64,000 bases of DNA from Dactylosporangium sp040689395 (lineage in GTDB: Bacteria; Actinomycetota; Actinomycetes; Mycobacteriales; Micromonosporaceae), in NCBI RefSeq assembly GCF_040689395.1, contig NZ_JBFAZX010000001.1, positions 496,001-560,000 of the forward strand, written 5' to 3'. This document shows positions 1 through 8,752 of the stretch, piece by piece. The notes below the pieces were generated by a model. It ran no database searches, was not told the DNA's origin, and saw nothing but the letters and a program-made list of their open reading frames with translations. Each line of letters opens with the position of its first letter. Within the stretch, counting starts at the first letter, position 1. The translations under genes were made by a program, and so were the position numbers.

Positions 1-60
1 GGGTGCTGCGCGTGGAAAAATCGCTTCCATGATCAGCCGCTGCCGCTGAAGCTCTTCAAC

Positions 61-1716
61 GTGGGATATGTGGACGTCGCAGGGGTCGGGCACACGCTGC
101 CGGACGGCCGTGAGCTCTTCTGCGAGGTGTCGTTCCGGGTCGGCGAGGGCGCGAAGGTGGCGCTCGTCGGGCCGAACGGCGCCGGCAAGACGACCCTGCT
201 GAAGATGGTCGCCGGCGACCTGCCGGTGCGTACGGGCTCGGTCGCGCGCTCGGGCGGGCTCGGCGTGATGCGCCAGTTCATCGGCATGATCGGCGACGAC
301 CGCACGCTGTACGACCTGGCGCTGCAACTCGCGCCACCGCGACTGGGCGAGGTGGGCCAGCGGATGGCCACCGCCGAGCGCGCCATGCACGAGGCCACCG
401 GGGCCGCCGCGGAGAAGGCTCAGCTGCGCTACGCCAACGCCCTCGCGGCGTGGGGCGAGGCCGGCGGGTACGACGCCGAGGTGCTCTTCGACACCGCCAG
501 CGTCGCCGCGCTGGGGCTGACCTGGGACGACACCCGGGACCGGCCGGTGCGCACGCTCTCCGGCGGCCAGCAGAAACGCTTCGCGCTCGAGTTGTTGCTG
601 CGCGGTGAGGACGAGGTGCTCCTGCTCGACGAGCCCGACAACTTCCTCGACGTGCCCGGCAAGCGTTGGCTGGAGGAGCGGCTGCGCGAGTCGCCCAAGA
701 GCGTCCTGTACGTCTCCCACGACCGGGAACTGCTGGCCCAGTCGGCCGATCGCGTGGTGGCGGTCGAGGGCGGCTCCGCGTGGGTGCATCCCGGCGGCTT
801 CGCCTCCTGGCACGAGGCCCGCAGCGCGCGGCACGAGCGGCTGGACGAGCTGCGCCGGCGCTGGGACGAGGAGCACGAGAAGATCAAAAACCTGGTCCTG
901 ATGTACCGCACGAAGGCCGCCTTCAACGACGGGCTCGCCTCCCGCCTGCAGGCGGCGCAGACCCGGCTACGCAAGTTCGAGGAGGCCGGCCCGCCACCGG
1001 CGCCCCCGAAGGAGCAGGACATCCGGATGCGCCTGTCCGGCGGCCGCACGGCCAAGCGCGCGATCATGTGCGAGCAGCTCGAGCTCGACGGCCTGACCTA
1101 TCCGTTCGATCTGGAGGTCTGGTACGGCGACCGCGTCGCGGTCCTGGGCGGCAACGGCACCGGCAAGTCACACTTTCTGCGGCTGCTGGCCCGCGGCGGC
1201 ACCGACCCCGACGGCCCGCAGATCGGTGCGCAGCTCGCACCGGTCGCCCACGGCGGGCAGGTGCGCCTCGGCGCGCGGGTCCGGCCGGGGCACTTCTCCC
1301 AGACGCACGACCGCCCCGAGCTCATGGACCGCACCCTCGCCGAGATCCTCTGGCGCGGCGACGACTGGCGCGACGGGCTGCCCCGCCCGCAGGCGATGCC
1401 GGCGCTGTCGCGATACGAGCTGGCGGGCCAGGCCGACCAGCGCTTCGGCACCCTGTCCGGCGGCCAGCAGGCCCGGTTCCTGGTCCTGCTGCTGGAGCTG
1501 TCCGGCGCGACGCTGCTGCTGCTCGACGAGCCGACCGACAACCTTGACCTGGCCAGTGCCGAGGCCCTGGAGGAAGGGCTGCGGCGCTTCGACGGGACCG
1601 TGGTCGCGGTGACGCACGACCGGTGGTTCAGCCGCTCGTTCGACCGATACGTGCTGTTCCGCGCCGACGGCGAGGTGGTCGAGGTGCCCGAGCCGGTGTG
1701 GGAGGGGCGCGGCTGA
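61..1716 (+). CDS. ABC-F family ATPase (two ABC domains, no membrane domain)
   Basis: This is a soluble tandem-ABC protein of 551 residues, the usual ABC-F size. The first ABC domain has a Walker A (GPNGAGKT, about 37-44), a signature (LSGGQQ, about 166) and a Walker B (DEPDN, from 190). The second has GGNGTGKS from 363, LSGGQQ from 465 and DEPTDN from 489. No transmembrane segment is visible, so it is not a transporter. Known ABC-F proteins act on the ribosome as translation factors or in antibiotic resistance; which role applies here cannot be told. The frame stays open to the window edge, and the GTG start at 61 (or GTG at 70) has only a weak ribosome site, so the true start is uncertain. 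Confidence 0.85.
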   Translation: MGYVDVAGVGHTLPDGRELFCEVSFRVGEGAKVALVGPNGAGKTTLLKMVAGDLPVRTGSVARSGGLGVMRQFIGMIGDDRTLYDLALQLAPPRLGEVGQRMATAERAMHEATGAAAEKAQLRYANALAAWGEAGGYDAEVLFDTASVAALGLTWDDTRDRPVRTLSGGQQKRFALELLLRGEDEVLLLDEPDNFLDVPGKRWLEERLRESPKSVLYVSHDRELLAQSADRVVAVEGGSAWVHPGGFASWHEARSARHERLDELRRRWDEEHEKIKNLVLMYRTKAAFNDGLASRLQAAQTRLRKFEEAGPPPAPPKEQDIRMRLSGGRTAKRAIMCEQLELDGLTYPFDLEVWYGDRVAVLGGNGTGKSHFLRLLARGGTDPDGPQIGAQLAPVAHGGQVRLGARVRPGHFSQTHDRPELMDRTLAEILWRGDDWRDGLPRPQAMPALSRYELAGQADQRFGTLSGGQQARFLVLLLELSGATLLLLDEPTDNLDLASAEALEEGLRRFDGTVVAVTHDRWFSRSFDRYVLFRADGEVVEVPEPVWEGRG

Positions 1717-1790
1717 CGAACCGGTTGCGCGGTGTCGCGCGAAACGGCGCTGAGCGGCGGGCCGCCGCCGTTTGGTGGATGATGCAATCC

Positions 1791-2036
1791 ATGGATGAGA
1801 AGACATTGATCCACCAGATCTCGGCCCTGGTCGACGAGGAGCACAAGCTGCGCACCCAGCTACAGGCTGGCAAGATCGCCGAGCAGGAGGAGCACGACCG
1901 GCTGCGCGGGATCGAGGAGCAGCTAGACCAGCTCTGGGACCTGCTGCGCCGCCGGCGCGCGGCGAAGCTGCAGGGCCTCTCGCCGGACGAGGTCGAGGCA
2001 CACTCGATCGACGAGGTCGAGCACTACCTGCAGTAG
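1791..2036 (+). CDS. DUF2630 family small protein
   Basis: An 81-residue, highly charged and mainly helical protein resembling the DUF2630 family of actinobacteria. It has heptad-like Leu spacing (LIHQISALVDEEHKLR, then a basic RRRR run near 58), which suggests a helical hairpin or coiled coil. Function is unknown in the family. ATG 1791 is chosen because similarity to the family begins there; in-frame ATGs at 1779 and 1782 are possible and the ribosome site is weak. It lies 74 bases after the ABC-F gene and converges on the nirD/hemD operon. Confidence 0.75.
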   Translation: MDEKTLIHQISALVDEEHKLRTQLQAGKIAEQEEHDRLRGIEEQLDQLWDLLRRRRAAKLQGLSPDEVEAHSIDEVEHYLQ

Positions 2037-2042
2037 GGCGCC

Positions 2043-3185
2043 TCAGTCGACCCGCAGGCGGTAGCCCCGCTTCACGACCGTCTGCACGAACGCCGAGCCG
2101 CCCAGCGCCGCCCGCAGCCGGGCCACCGCCATCTCCACGGCGTGCTCGTCCGCACCTCTGGGCAGCTCCCGTAGCAGGGCCGCGCGCGACAGCACGCGGC
2201 CGGGCGAGGCCGCCAGGGCGCGCAGGACGGCCATCGGGCCGGGGGCCAGTGGCTTGAGCGTGCCGTCGATGATCGCGGCGTGGCCGCGCAGGGTGACGGC
2301 CGCGCCCGCGACGTGCAGGGTGGGGGAGCGCTTCGGCAGCTCGTCGACGAGGATGCGCACGAGCGCGCCGAGCCGGGCCCGCGCGGGCGCCGCGACCGGC
2401 ACGCCGAGGCGCTGCAGCGGGGCCGCGGTGACCGGGCCGACGCAAGCGGCCAGGACGTCGGTGCGCAGCGCCTCGAGCACGTCCGGGGCCTCCGACGCGG
2501 CGACCCGCAGCAGCGAGCCGACCGCGGGCGCGGAGGTGAACGTCACCGAGTCGACGAGGCGCGAGCAGATCAGATCCACGAGGCGGCGCAGGGGCGCGGG
2601 GTCGACCGGCGGCGCCCAGCGGTACACGGGAATCTCCACGACGATCGCGCCGGCGTCGCGCAGCGCGGACGTGAGCTCGGGGTGCGGCTCGCCGTGCATC
2701 TGCACGGCGATCCGGCGGCCCGCGATCCCGCCGGGCAGAGCGCTGGACAGCAGGTGATCCAGGACCTCGTCGCAGCCCTCGGCGTCCGGGGACCAGGACT
2801 CGATCATGCCGGCCGCCCGGACCGCGCCCTTGGCCTTGGAACCCCTCGCGATCAGGTAGGCCTGGTCGAGCCGCGCCCGCAGCGCCTCGCCGAGGCCCCA
2901 GCCCTCGGCGGCCTCGATCCAGCCGCGCAGGCCGATGCCGGTGGTGGCGATGACGATGTCCGGCGCCATGTCGACGCAGGACACCGTGGCCGCCTTGAGC
3001 TCGGTGTCGTCGGCGACCGGGACGATGCGCAGGGCCGGGGCGAGCACGACGCGTGCGCCCCGCCGCTCCAGTAGGGCACCCAGCTCGTCGCGGCGGCGGT
3101 CGGCGGTCACCGCCACCGTGAAGCCCGCCAGGGGAAGATCCTCGCCCGACGCCGGGCGTGCCTCCAGGGTGCTGCCCGCGCTCAC
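2043..3185 (-). CDS. Uroporphyrinogen-III synthase fused to a winged-helix DNA-binding domain
   Basis: A 380-residue two-domain protein. Residues about 15-270 are a HemD-type uroporphyrinogen-III synthase, which closes the tetrapyrrole ring needed for siroheme. The last ~95 residues are an OmpR-type winged helix (LRALAASPGRVLSRAALLRELP, ending VVKRGYRLRVD). Such fusions are known next to actinobacterial nirBD. Starting at GTG 3185 it overlaps the nirD stop by four bases (GTGA), so it is translationally coupled to nirBD and is the distal gene of that operon. The context suggests it supplies or senses the siroheme precursor for NirB and may regulate the locus. That regulatory role is inference. 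Confidence 0.85.
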   Translation of the reverse strand: MSAGSTLEARPASGEDLPLAGFTVAVTADRRRDELGALLERRGARVVLAPALRIVPVADDTELKAATVSCVDMAPDIVIATTGIGLRGWIEAAEGWGLGEALRARLDQAYLIARGSKAKGAVRAAGMIESWSPDAEGCDEVLDHLLSSALPGGIAGRRIAVQMHGEPHPELTSALRDAGAIVVEIPVYRWAPPVDPAPLRRLVDLICSRLVDSVTFTSAPAVGSLLRVAASEAPDVLEALRTDVLAACVGPVTAAPLQRLGVPVAAPARARLGALVRILVDELPKRSPTLHVAGAAVTLRGHAAIIDGTLKPLAPGPMAVLRALAASPGRVLSRAALLRELPRGADEHAVEMAVARLRAALGGSAFVQTVVKRGYRLRVD

Positions 3186-3538
3186 GTCGGCTCTCCGCCC
3201 GTGACGGCCGCCAACTGCGCCACGGCGACCTCGATCATGCCGTCGCTGACGCGGACCGGGTAGACCGGCACGCGCACGCCCGGCTCGTCCAGGCACTCCC
3301 CGGTGGCCAGGTCGTACACCTGCTTGTGCATCGGCGACGCGACGACCGGGGCGTCCCCGCGGCTGCCCACGATGCCGCGCGAGAGCACCGCGGCGCCGCT
3401 GAGCGGGTCGAGGTTGCCGATCGCGTGCAGGCTGCCGTCGAAGGTCCGAAAGAGCGCCACCTGCACCCCGTCGATCAGTGCGGCCACGCCGCGTTCCGGC
3501 TCCAGACGCAGGTACGGGCAGACGGCGATCCACTTCAT
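3182..3538 (-). CDS. nirD: Nitrite reductase (NADH) small subunit NirD
   Basis: A 118-residue Rieske-fold protein, the small partner of the cytoplasmic assimilatory nitrite reductase. It starts MKWIAVCPYLRLEPERGVA and has the NirD-type core (SPMHKQVYDLATGECL). The Rieske Cys/His iron-sulfur ligands are mostly missing, as is usual for NirD. ATG 3538 overlaps the nirB stop (ATGA, 3535-3538) and its own stop overlaps the following synthase start (GTGA), giving a tightly coupled nirB-nirD-hemD-like operon. Confidence 0.92.
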   Translation of the reverse strand: MKWIAVCPYLRLEPERGVAALIDGVQVALFRTFDGSLHAIGNLDPLSGAAVLSRGIVGSRGDAPVVASPMHKQVYDLATGECLDEPGVRVPVYPVRVSDGMIEVAVAQLAAVTGGEPT

Positions 3539-6018
3539 GAGTGCGCTCCTAGGACTCCAGGCACGGGCTGTCCACGTTCGGATACGAAGGAGATCGTCGG
3601 GTCCGGTGTGCCGGGCGCGTTCACGAACGACACGAACCGCGCCAGCCGCTCCGGGTCCTTGACCGTCGCCCGCCACTCGTCGATGTACGACGAAACGTGG
3701 TGGGCCATCATGACGTCGAGCTCGGCGGCGATGCCGAGGGAGTCCTCGACGATCACCGCGCGCAGGTAGTCCAGGCCGCCCTCCATGCCCTCGATCCATG
3801 CCGCGGTGCGCTGGAGCCGGTCGGCGGTGCGGATGTAGAACATCAGGAACCGGTCGACGACGCGGATGAGTTCCTCGGTGGAGAGGTCCGCGGCCAGCAG
3901 GTCGGCGTGGCGCGGGCGAAAGCCGCCGTTGCCGCCGACGTAGAGGTTCCAGCCGTTCTCGGTGGCGATGATGCCGAAGTCCTTGCTGCGGGCCTCGGCG
4001 CATTCGCGGGCGCAGCCGGACACCGCGGACTTGATCTTGTGGGGTGCGCGGAGGCCGCGGTAGCGCAGCTCGAGCTCGATCGCGAGCCCGACCGAGTCCT
4101 GCATGCCGTACCGGCACCAGGTCGACCCGACGCAGGACTTCACGGTGCGCAGCGCCTTGCCGTAGGCGTGACCGGACTCGAACCCGGCCGCGACCAGGCG
4201 GTTCCAGATCGCCGGCAGTTGCTCCACGCGCGCGCCCAGCAGATCGATGCGCTGCCCGCCGGTGATCTTCGTGTAGAGGTCGAAGTCCCGGGCGACCTCG
4301 CCGATCACGATCAGCTTCTCCGGCGTGATCTCGCCGCCGGGGACGCGCGGAACCACCGAGTAGGTGCCGTTGCGCTGGATGTTGGCCAGGAAGTGGTCGT
4401 TGGTGTCCTGCAGTGAGGCCTGCTCGCCGTCCAGGACGTAGTCGTTGTGCAGCGACGCCAGGATCGAGGCCACCGTCGGCTTGCAGACGTCGCAGCCCCG
4501 GCCCTGCCCGTGCTCGTCAATGAGCTGTGAGAACGTGCGGATCTCGCGGATGCGGACGATGTCGAACAGCTCGGCGCGGGAGTACTCGAAGTGCTCGCAC
4601 AGCGCCTTGCTCGCGGCCACGCCCTGTTGCTTGAGGATCTGCTTGAGCAGCGGCACGCACGAGCCGCAACTGGTGCCGGCCCGGGTGCACTCCTTGAGCG
4701 CGCCGACGTCGGCGCAGCCGTCCGCGATCGCGGCGACCACCTGGCCCTGGGTGACCGCGTTGCAGCTGCAGACCTGCGCCTCGTCCGGCAGCGCGACGTC
4801 GCCGGGCGCGTCGCCGGCCAGCAGGGTCAGCGGGTGGCCGGGCAGCGGGCCGCCGACGCTCGCCCGCAGCGTCGGGTAGGCGCTCGCGTCGCCGACCAGG
4901 ATGCCGCCGAGCAGGGTCTGGGCGTCGTCGGAGAGCACCAGCTTGGCGTAGCGGCCGTTGGCCGGGTCGAGGTACACGATGTCGAGCAGGTCGTCGCGCG
5001 GCGTTGTCGTTTCGGGCGCTATGCCGAAGCTCGCCACGTCGATGCCGAGGAGCTTGAGCTTCGTGGACGTGTCCGCGCCGGGGAACTCGGCGGCCCCGCC
5101 GACGAGCCGGTCGGCCACCACCTCCGCCATCGCGTAGCCCGGCGCGACGAGGCCGTAGCAGCGCCCGCCGATCTCGGCGCACTCGCCGATCGCGTAGATC
5201 GCCGGGTCCTCGGTCCGGCAGCCGGTGTCGACGACCACCCCGCCGCGCGCCCCCGTCGCGAGCCCCATCGAGCGGGCCAGTTCGTCGCGCGGCCGGATGC
5301 CCGCGGCCACCACCACGAGGTCGGCCGGGACGTGCGCGCCGTCGGACAGGGTCAGGCCGAGCCGCCCGCCCGGGGCCGTCCGGCGGATCGCGGTGGTGCC
5401 GGCGCCGAGGTGCACGCGCACGCCGAGGTCCTCCACGTAGCGGCGCAGAACGGCGCCGCCGGCCTCGTCCACCTGAACGGGCATCAGCCGCGGCGCGAAC
5501 TCGATCACGTGTGTGCGCAGGCCCAGCAGGCGCAGCGCGTTGGCCGCCTCCAGGCCGAGCAGGCCGCCGCCGATGACCGCGCCGACCTCCCTGCCCTTGG
5601 CGTGGTCGCGGATCGCTTCAAGATCGTCGAGGGTGCGGTAGACGAAGACCCCGTTCTGCTCGACGCCGCTGATCGGGGGCACGAACGCCGACGAGCCGGT
5701 GGCCAGGACCAGCACGTCGTACTCGTACTCCCCGGCGGCCGTGCGGACCCGGCGCGCCTCGCGGTCGACCGACACGGCCGGCTCGCCGAGCCGCAGGTCG
5801 ATCCCGTCGGGCACGGCGTAGGTCAGTTCCTCGGCGCAGACGCCGTCGAAGTACGCGGACAGGCGCACCCGGTCGTAGGCGGAGCGGCCCTCCTCGGCCA
5901 GCACGGTGACGTGCCAGCGCCGCCCGGTGTCGCGGGAATGCAGGGCCTCCACGAAGCGGTGCCCTACCATGCCGTGACCGACGACGACGACCCTCATCGC
6001 AGACCCTGAGTCACTCAT
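3535..6018 (-). CDS. nirB: Nitrite reductase (NADH) large subunit NirB
   Basis: An 827-residue enzyme reducing nitrite to ammonium with NADH in the cytoplasm. It has an N-terminal FAD/NAD-binding disulfide-oxidoreductase-like domain (GHGMVGHR near 14-21). BFD-type [2Fe-2S] Cys follow at 417, 419, 451 and 454, with a second BFD-like stretch containing GRGCDVCKP. The C-terminal sulfite/nitrite reductase repeats carry the siroheme-4Fe-4S ligands C629-x5-C635 and C669-x3-C673. The start is ATG 6018, preceded by GAGGGG at good spacing. All expected cofactor ligands are present. It heads the minus-strand operon with nirD and a uroporphyrinogen-III synthase. Confidence 0.95.
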   Translation of the reverse strand: MSDSGSAMRVVVVGHGMVGHRFVEALHSRDTGRRWHVTVLAEEGRSAYDRVRLSAYFDGVCAEELTYAVPDGIDLRLGEPAVSVDREARRVRTAAGEYEYDVLVLATGSSAFVPPISGVEQNGVFVYRTLDDLEAIRDHAKGREVGAVIGGGLLGLEAANALRLLGLRTHVIEFAPRLMPVQVDEAGGAVLRRYVEDLGVRVHLGAGTTAIRRTAPGGRLGLTLSDGAHVPADLVVVAAGIRPRDELARSMGLATGARGGVVVDTGCRTEDPAIYAIGECAEIGGRCYGLVAPGYAMAEVVADRLVGGAAEFPGADTSTKLKLLGIDVASFGIAPETTTPRDDLLDIVYLDPANGRYAKLVLSDDAQTLLGGILVGDASAYPTLRASVGGPLPGHPLTLLAGDAPGDVALPDEAQVCSCNAVTQGQVVAAIADGCADVGALKECTRAGTSCGSCVPLLKQILKQQGVAASKALCEHFEYSRAELFDIVRIREIRTFSQLIDEHGQGRGCDVCKPTVASILASLHNDYVLDGEQASLQDTNDHFLANIQRNGTYSVVPRVPGGEITPEKLIVIGEVARDFDLYTKITGGQRIDLLGARVEQLPAIWNRLVAAGFESGHAYGKALRTVKSCVGSTWCRYGMQDSVGLAIELELRYRGLRAPHKIKSAVSGCARECAEARSKDFGIIATENGWNLYVGGNGGFRPRHADLLAADLSTEELIRVVDRFLMFYIRTADRLQRTAAWIEGMEGGLDYLRAVIVEDSLGIAAELDVMMAHHVSSYIDEWRATVKDPERLARFVSFVNAPGTPDPTISFVSERGQPVPGVLGAHS

Positions 6019-6369
6019 GCGTGCCCCTCGGTAAAGCCGCAGTGACAGCGTCGTTTCGGCGTTGTCGCGGACCCGCGACGGCGTCGTGCGGGGCCGGGCA
6101 GCGCGTGGCGACCGCTTCGGACATGGCCAAAAGGCTGCCGGGGGGCGGTTTCGCTCCAAAGTCCCGAATGTTTCACGCCTGCTAAGAGCGGCTCACACGC
6201 ATCTTGAGCAGGCCGTTACCGACCCGTGGTCGAATGTTCGTCGACTGCGGTCGATGTCGTCCCGGATTCTGGGCGCCGGGTGGGCCAGATCCTCGCACGG
6301 TAGGGTGGCGACGGTTCACGGCGGGGTGAACAAACCATCGACCCCTATGTAGCAGCAAGGAGGACGCAG
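6019..6369. other. Divergent intergenic region nirB / lipoprotein gene
   Basis: This 351-base non-coding stretch separates nirB from the lipoprotein gene. It holds the nirB ribosome site near 6019-6032, the possible GlnR half-sites and the AAGGAGG ribosome site of the lipoprotein just before 6370. I could not assign clear -35/-10 boxes or any further gene. Confidence 0.6.
6148..6174 (-). promoter_or_regulatory. Possible GlnR-type half-sites upstream of nirB
   Basis: Two perfect GTTTC (GAAAC on the nirB strand) half-sites lie at 6148-6152 and 6170-6174, separated by exactly 17 bases. That is the spacing of the two b-sites in the actinobacterial GlnR consensus (GTnAC-n6-GAAAC, repeated). The interleaved a-sites are degenerate. 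GlnR activates nirBD in other actinomycetes, so the placement fits; binding is inferred. Confidence 0.4.
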
Positions 6370-7113
6370 ATGCGCACGACCGGCAGGGCCGCGATCGCGG
6401 CCGTTGCGGTGCTCGGCCTCGGGCTCACCGGATGCGGCGGTGACAAGGCCGATCCCGGGGCCACCACCTCGGCCGGAGCCTCCGGCAACGCCTCCGCGGC
6501 CGCCTCCGTCCCGGCGGGCGCCTCCACCGGCGCGGGCGCCTCCGTCCCTGCGGGCGGTGGCAGTAGCGCCGGCACCGCCGGTGGTGGCGGGCAGGGCACC
6601 GCGGCGTCGTGCCTCGTCGGCACCTGGAAGGCGGACGGGCTCAGCGGCAAGCTCAGTGGCTCGGTGAACGGCACCTTCGCGGGTGGCGGCGGCGCCCTGC
6701 TGACGATCGACGCCGGCGGCAAGACGCAGGTCGACTTCGGCCCGATGCAGCCGGTGACCTTCACCTTCGCCGTGTCCGGCAACGACGTGAAGGGCAGCTT
6801 CGGCTACGGCGGCAAGGTCAACGGCTCGATCAAGACCCCGTCGTCGGCGACCGGCACGCTGGAGCCCACCGGCACGGTCGACTTCAGCGCCCTCACGGTG
6901 ACCGTGGACCTCACCGCCCCCGCCTCGGTGCGCGTCGCCGACAAGATGCCGATCACCGAGTTCACCGGGAGTGGCACCGCGGACACCGGCGGTGCCGTCG
7001 ACGCGCAGCCGGTGCTCAAGAAGAGCCGGTATGACTGCGGCGGCAACACGCTCAAGCTCTCCCCGCCGCAGGGCGGCGCCGACACCGGCACCTGGACGTT
7101 CAAGAAGGCCTGA
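6370..7113 (+). CDS. Putative lipoprotein of unknown function
   Basis: A 247-residue secreted lipoprotein. The N-terminus has a basic start, a hydrophobic stretch and the lipobox LTGC, with Cys near 22 as lipidation site. A Ser/Ala/Gly-rich linker runs to about residue 75, followed by a Gly- and Thr-rich, probably beta-barrel domain containing two Cys (near 80 and 230). No family was recognised. The start ATG 6370 has a strong AAGGAGG ribosome site. It sits between nirB and the nitrate/nitrite transporter, but nothing in the sequence ties it to nitrogen metabolism. Confidence 0.75.
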   Translation: MRTTGRAAIAAVAVLGLGLTGCGGDKADPGATTSAGASGNASAAASVPAGASTGAGASVPAGGGSSAGTAGGGGQGTAASCLVGTWKADGLSGKLSGSVNGTFAGGGGALLTIDAGGKTQVDFGPMQPVTFTFAVSGNDVKGSFGYGGKVNGSIKTPSSATGTLEPTGTVDFSALTVTVDLTAPASVRVADKMPITEFTGSGTADTGGAVDAQPVLKKSRYDCGGNTLKLSPPQGGADTGTWTFKKA

Positions 7114-7127
7114 TCAGGCGTTTCTCC

Positions 7128-7162
7128 CGGCGGCGGATCTCACAAACGCCGGTCCGCCGCCG
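7128..7162 (+). terminator. Hairpin after the lipoprotein gene
   Basis: A perfect 10-bp inverted repeat (CGGCGGCGGA at 7128-7137 with TCCGCCGCCG at 7153-7162) follows the lipoprotein stop by 15 bases. There is no T-tract, which is common for actinobacterial terminators. Confidence 0.55.
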
Positions 7163-7220
7163 TGTGCGAAACGTTTCGGTGCCGTCAACTTCGACGCGAC
7201 GAGCGGAAACCGGGCATCCA

Positions 7221-7226
7221 TAGAAT
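7221..7226 (+). promoter_or_regulatory. -10 box (TAGAAT) of the narK-like gene
   Basis: TAGAAT lies 8 bases before the ATG at 7235, and no Shine-Dalgarno sequence is present. This fits a leaderless transcript. A perfect 10-base palindrome GAAACGTTTC at 7168-7177 lies about 50 bases upstream and may be an operator. Confidence 0.5.
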
Positions 7227-7234
7227 TCACGGTC

Positions 7235-8575
7235 ATGACCCTTGCCGTGGAACGACCGCAGTCTCAGCCCGAGCCGCGCCGCGGCCGGTGGATCGACGAC
7301 TGGCGCCCGGAGGATCCCGAGTTCTGGGCGCGGACCGGGGCGAAGGTTGCCCGGCGCAACCTCATCGTCTCGATCCTCTCCGAGCACATCGGCTTCTCGA
7401 TCTGGAGCCTGTGGTCGGTCTTCGTGCTCTTCCTGGGTCCCAAGTACGGGCTCGACCCCGCGCAGAAGTTTCTGCTCACCAGCGCCCCCACGCTCGTCGG
7501 CGCTGTGCTGCGCCTGCCGTACACCTTCGCGGTGGCCACCTTCGGCGGGCGCAACTGGACGATCTTCAGCGCCCTCATGCTGCTGGTGCCGACCGTCTTC
7601 GCCGGGATCATTCTCTCCCCTGGCGTCTCGTTAACCACGCTGCTCATCGCGGCCTCGGTGGCCGGCGTCGGCGGCGGCAACTTCGCCTCGTCGATGGCGA
7701 ACATCAACGCCTTCTACCCGCAGCGGCTCAAGGGCTGGGCGCTGGGCGTCAACGCGGGCGGCGGGAACATCGGCGTGGCCGCCGTGCAACTCGTCGGCCT
7801 GCTGGTGCTCGCGACGGCCGGCGCCGCGCACCCCCGCCTCATCGTGCTGATCTACCTGCCACTGATCGTGATCGCCGCGTTGCTCGCCGCGATCTACATG
7901 GACAACCTGACACACGCCTCCAACGACAAGCGGGCCATGCGGGACGTCGTCAAGGACCGCCACGCCTGGATCATGTCCCTGCTGTACATCGGGACCTTCG
8001 GCTCCTTCATCGGCTTCGGCTTCGCCTTCGGTCAGGTCCTGCAGGTGCAGTTCAAGGCGGACTTCTCCACCCCTGTGAAGGCGGCCTACCTGACCTTCCT
8101 CGGCCCGCTGCTCGGCTCGCTGATCCGCCCGATCGGTGGCTTGCTGGCCGACCGCTTCGGCGGCGCCCTGATCACCTTCTGGAACTTCGTGGCCATGGCC
8201 GCCGGCGCCGGCACCGTGCTGCTGGCCTCCCGCCAGCACTCGCTGCCGCTGTTCGTGACCGGGTTCGTGTTTCTCTTCCTCTTCAGCGGTCTCGGCAACG
8301 GATCGACGTACAAGATGATCCCGGCGATCTTCAAGGCCAAGTACCCCGACGGCGAGCGGGAGGCCAGGCGCCTGGCGACCGCGCTGATCGGCGTCGCCGG
8401 GGCGATCGGCGCGCTCGGCGGTGTGCTCGTCAACCTCGCGTTCCGGCAGTCGTTCCTGCAGTACAAGACGGGTGACGGCGCCTACGTTGCCTTCATCGCC
8501 TTCTACGCCCTGTGTTTCCTGGTCACCTGGTTCGTCTATCTGCGCAAGTCGCCCGGGCGGCTCGCGGGGGTCTGA
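7235..8575 (+). CDS. Nitrate/nitrite transporter, NarK-type MFS protein
   Basis: A 446-residue major facilitator protein with about 12 hydrophobic segments. The N-terminal stretch (DDWRPEDPEFWARTG) and the motif around IGFSIWSLWSVFVLF are typical of actinobacterial NarK2-like transporters. It also has the Gly-rich nitrate signature region (ASVAGVGGGNFASSMANI). It would import nitrate or nitrite, or export nitrite, across the cytoplasmic membrane, and it lies 1.2 kb from nirBD, matching an assimilatory role. No nitrate reductase gene is in the window. ATG 7235 is preferred over longer frames because the transporter similarity begins there. Confidence 0.88.
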   Translation: MTLAVERPQSQPEPRRGRWIDDWRPEDPEFWARTGAKVARRNLIVSILSEHIGFSIWSLWSVFVLFLGPKYGLDPAQKFLLTSAPTLVGAVLRLPYTFAVATFGGRNWTIFSALMLLVPTVFAGIILSPGVSLTTLLIAASVAGVGGGNFASSMANINAFYPQRLKGWALGVNAGGGNIGVAAVQLVGLLVLATAGAAHPRLIVLIYLPLIVIAALLAAIYMDNLTHASNDKRAMRDVVKDRHAWIMSLLYIGTFGSFIGFGFAFGQVLQVQFKADFSTPVKAAYLTFLGPLLGSLIRPIGGLLADRFGGALITFWNFVAMAAGAGTVLLASRQHSLPLFVTGFVFLFLFSGLGNGSTYKMIPAIFKAKYPDGEREARRLATALIGVAGAIGALGGVLVNLAFRQSFLQYKTGDGAYVAFIAFYALCFLVTWFVYLRKSPGRLAGV

Positions 8576-8589
8576 GCCGGCACCCGATT

Positions 8590-8618
8590 TTGTGGTCGAT
8601 GGGGACGCCGAGTATCGT
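8590..8618 (+). promoter_or_regulatory. Promoter of rplM-rpsI
   Basis: TTGTGG at 8590-8595 and TATCGT at 8613-8618 are separated by 17 bases, leaving a leader of about 130 bases before rplM. The leader has no obvious strong hairpin. Confidence 0.5.
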
Positions 8619-8752
8619 GGACTGCTGTTGTGCGATGACAAGGCGTTCCCATCGTTCGGGTACGCTGGATGGTCGTGCGCCGAGGCCGACCGGTTCGACG
8701 CCGCCATCGAGAGCGCACCCCAGACCGACGACGTGGAAGACAAGGTAGACCT

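Noticed and set aside
7195..7210. A second GAAAC (7206-7210) as part of a GlnR box before narK
   Set aside because: It is 38 bases from the other GAAAC, not the 22 expected, and has no a-site at the right distance.
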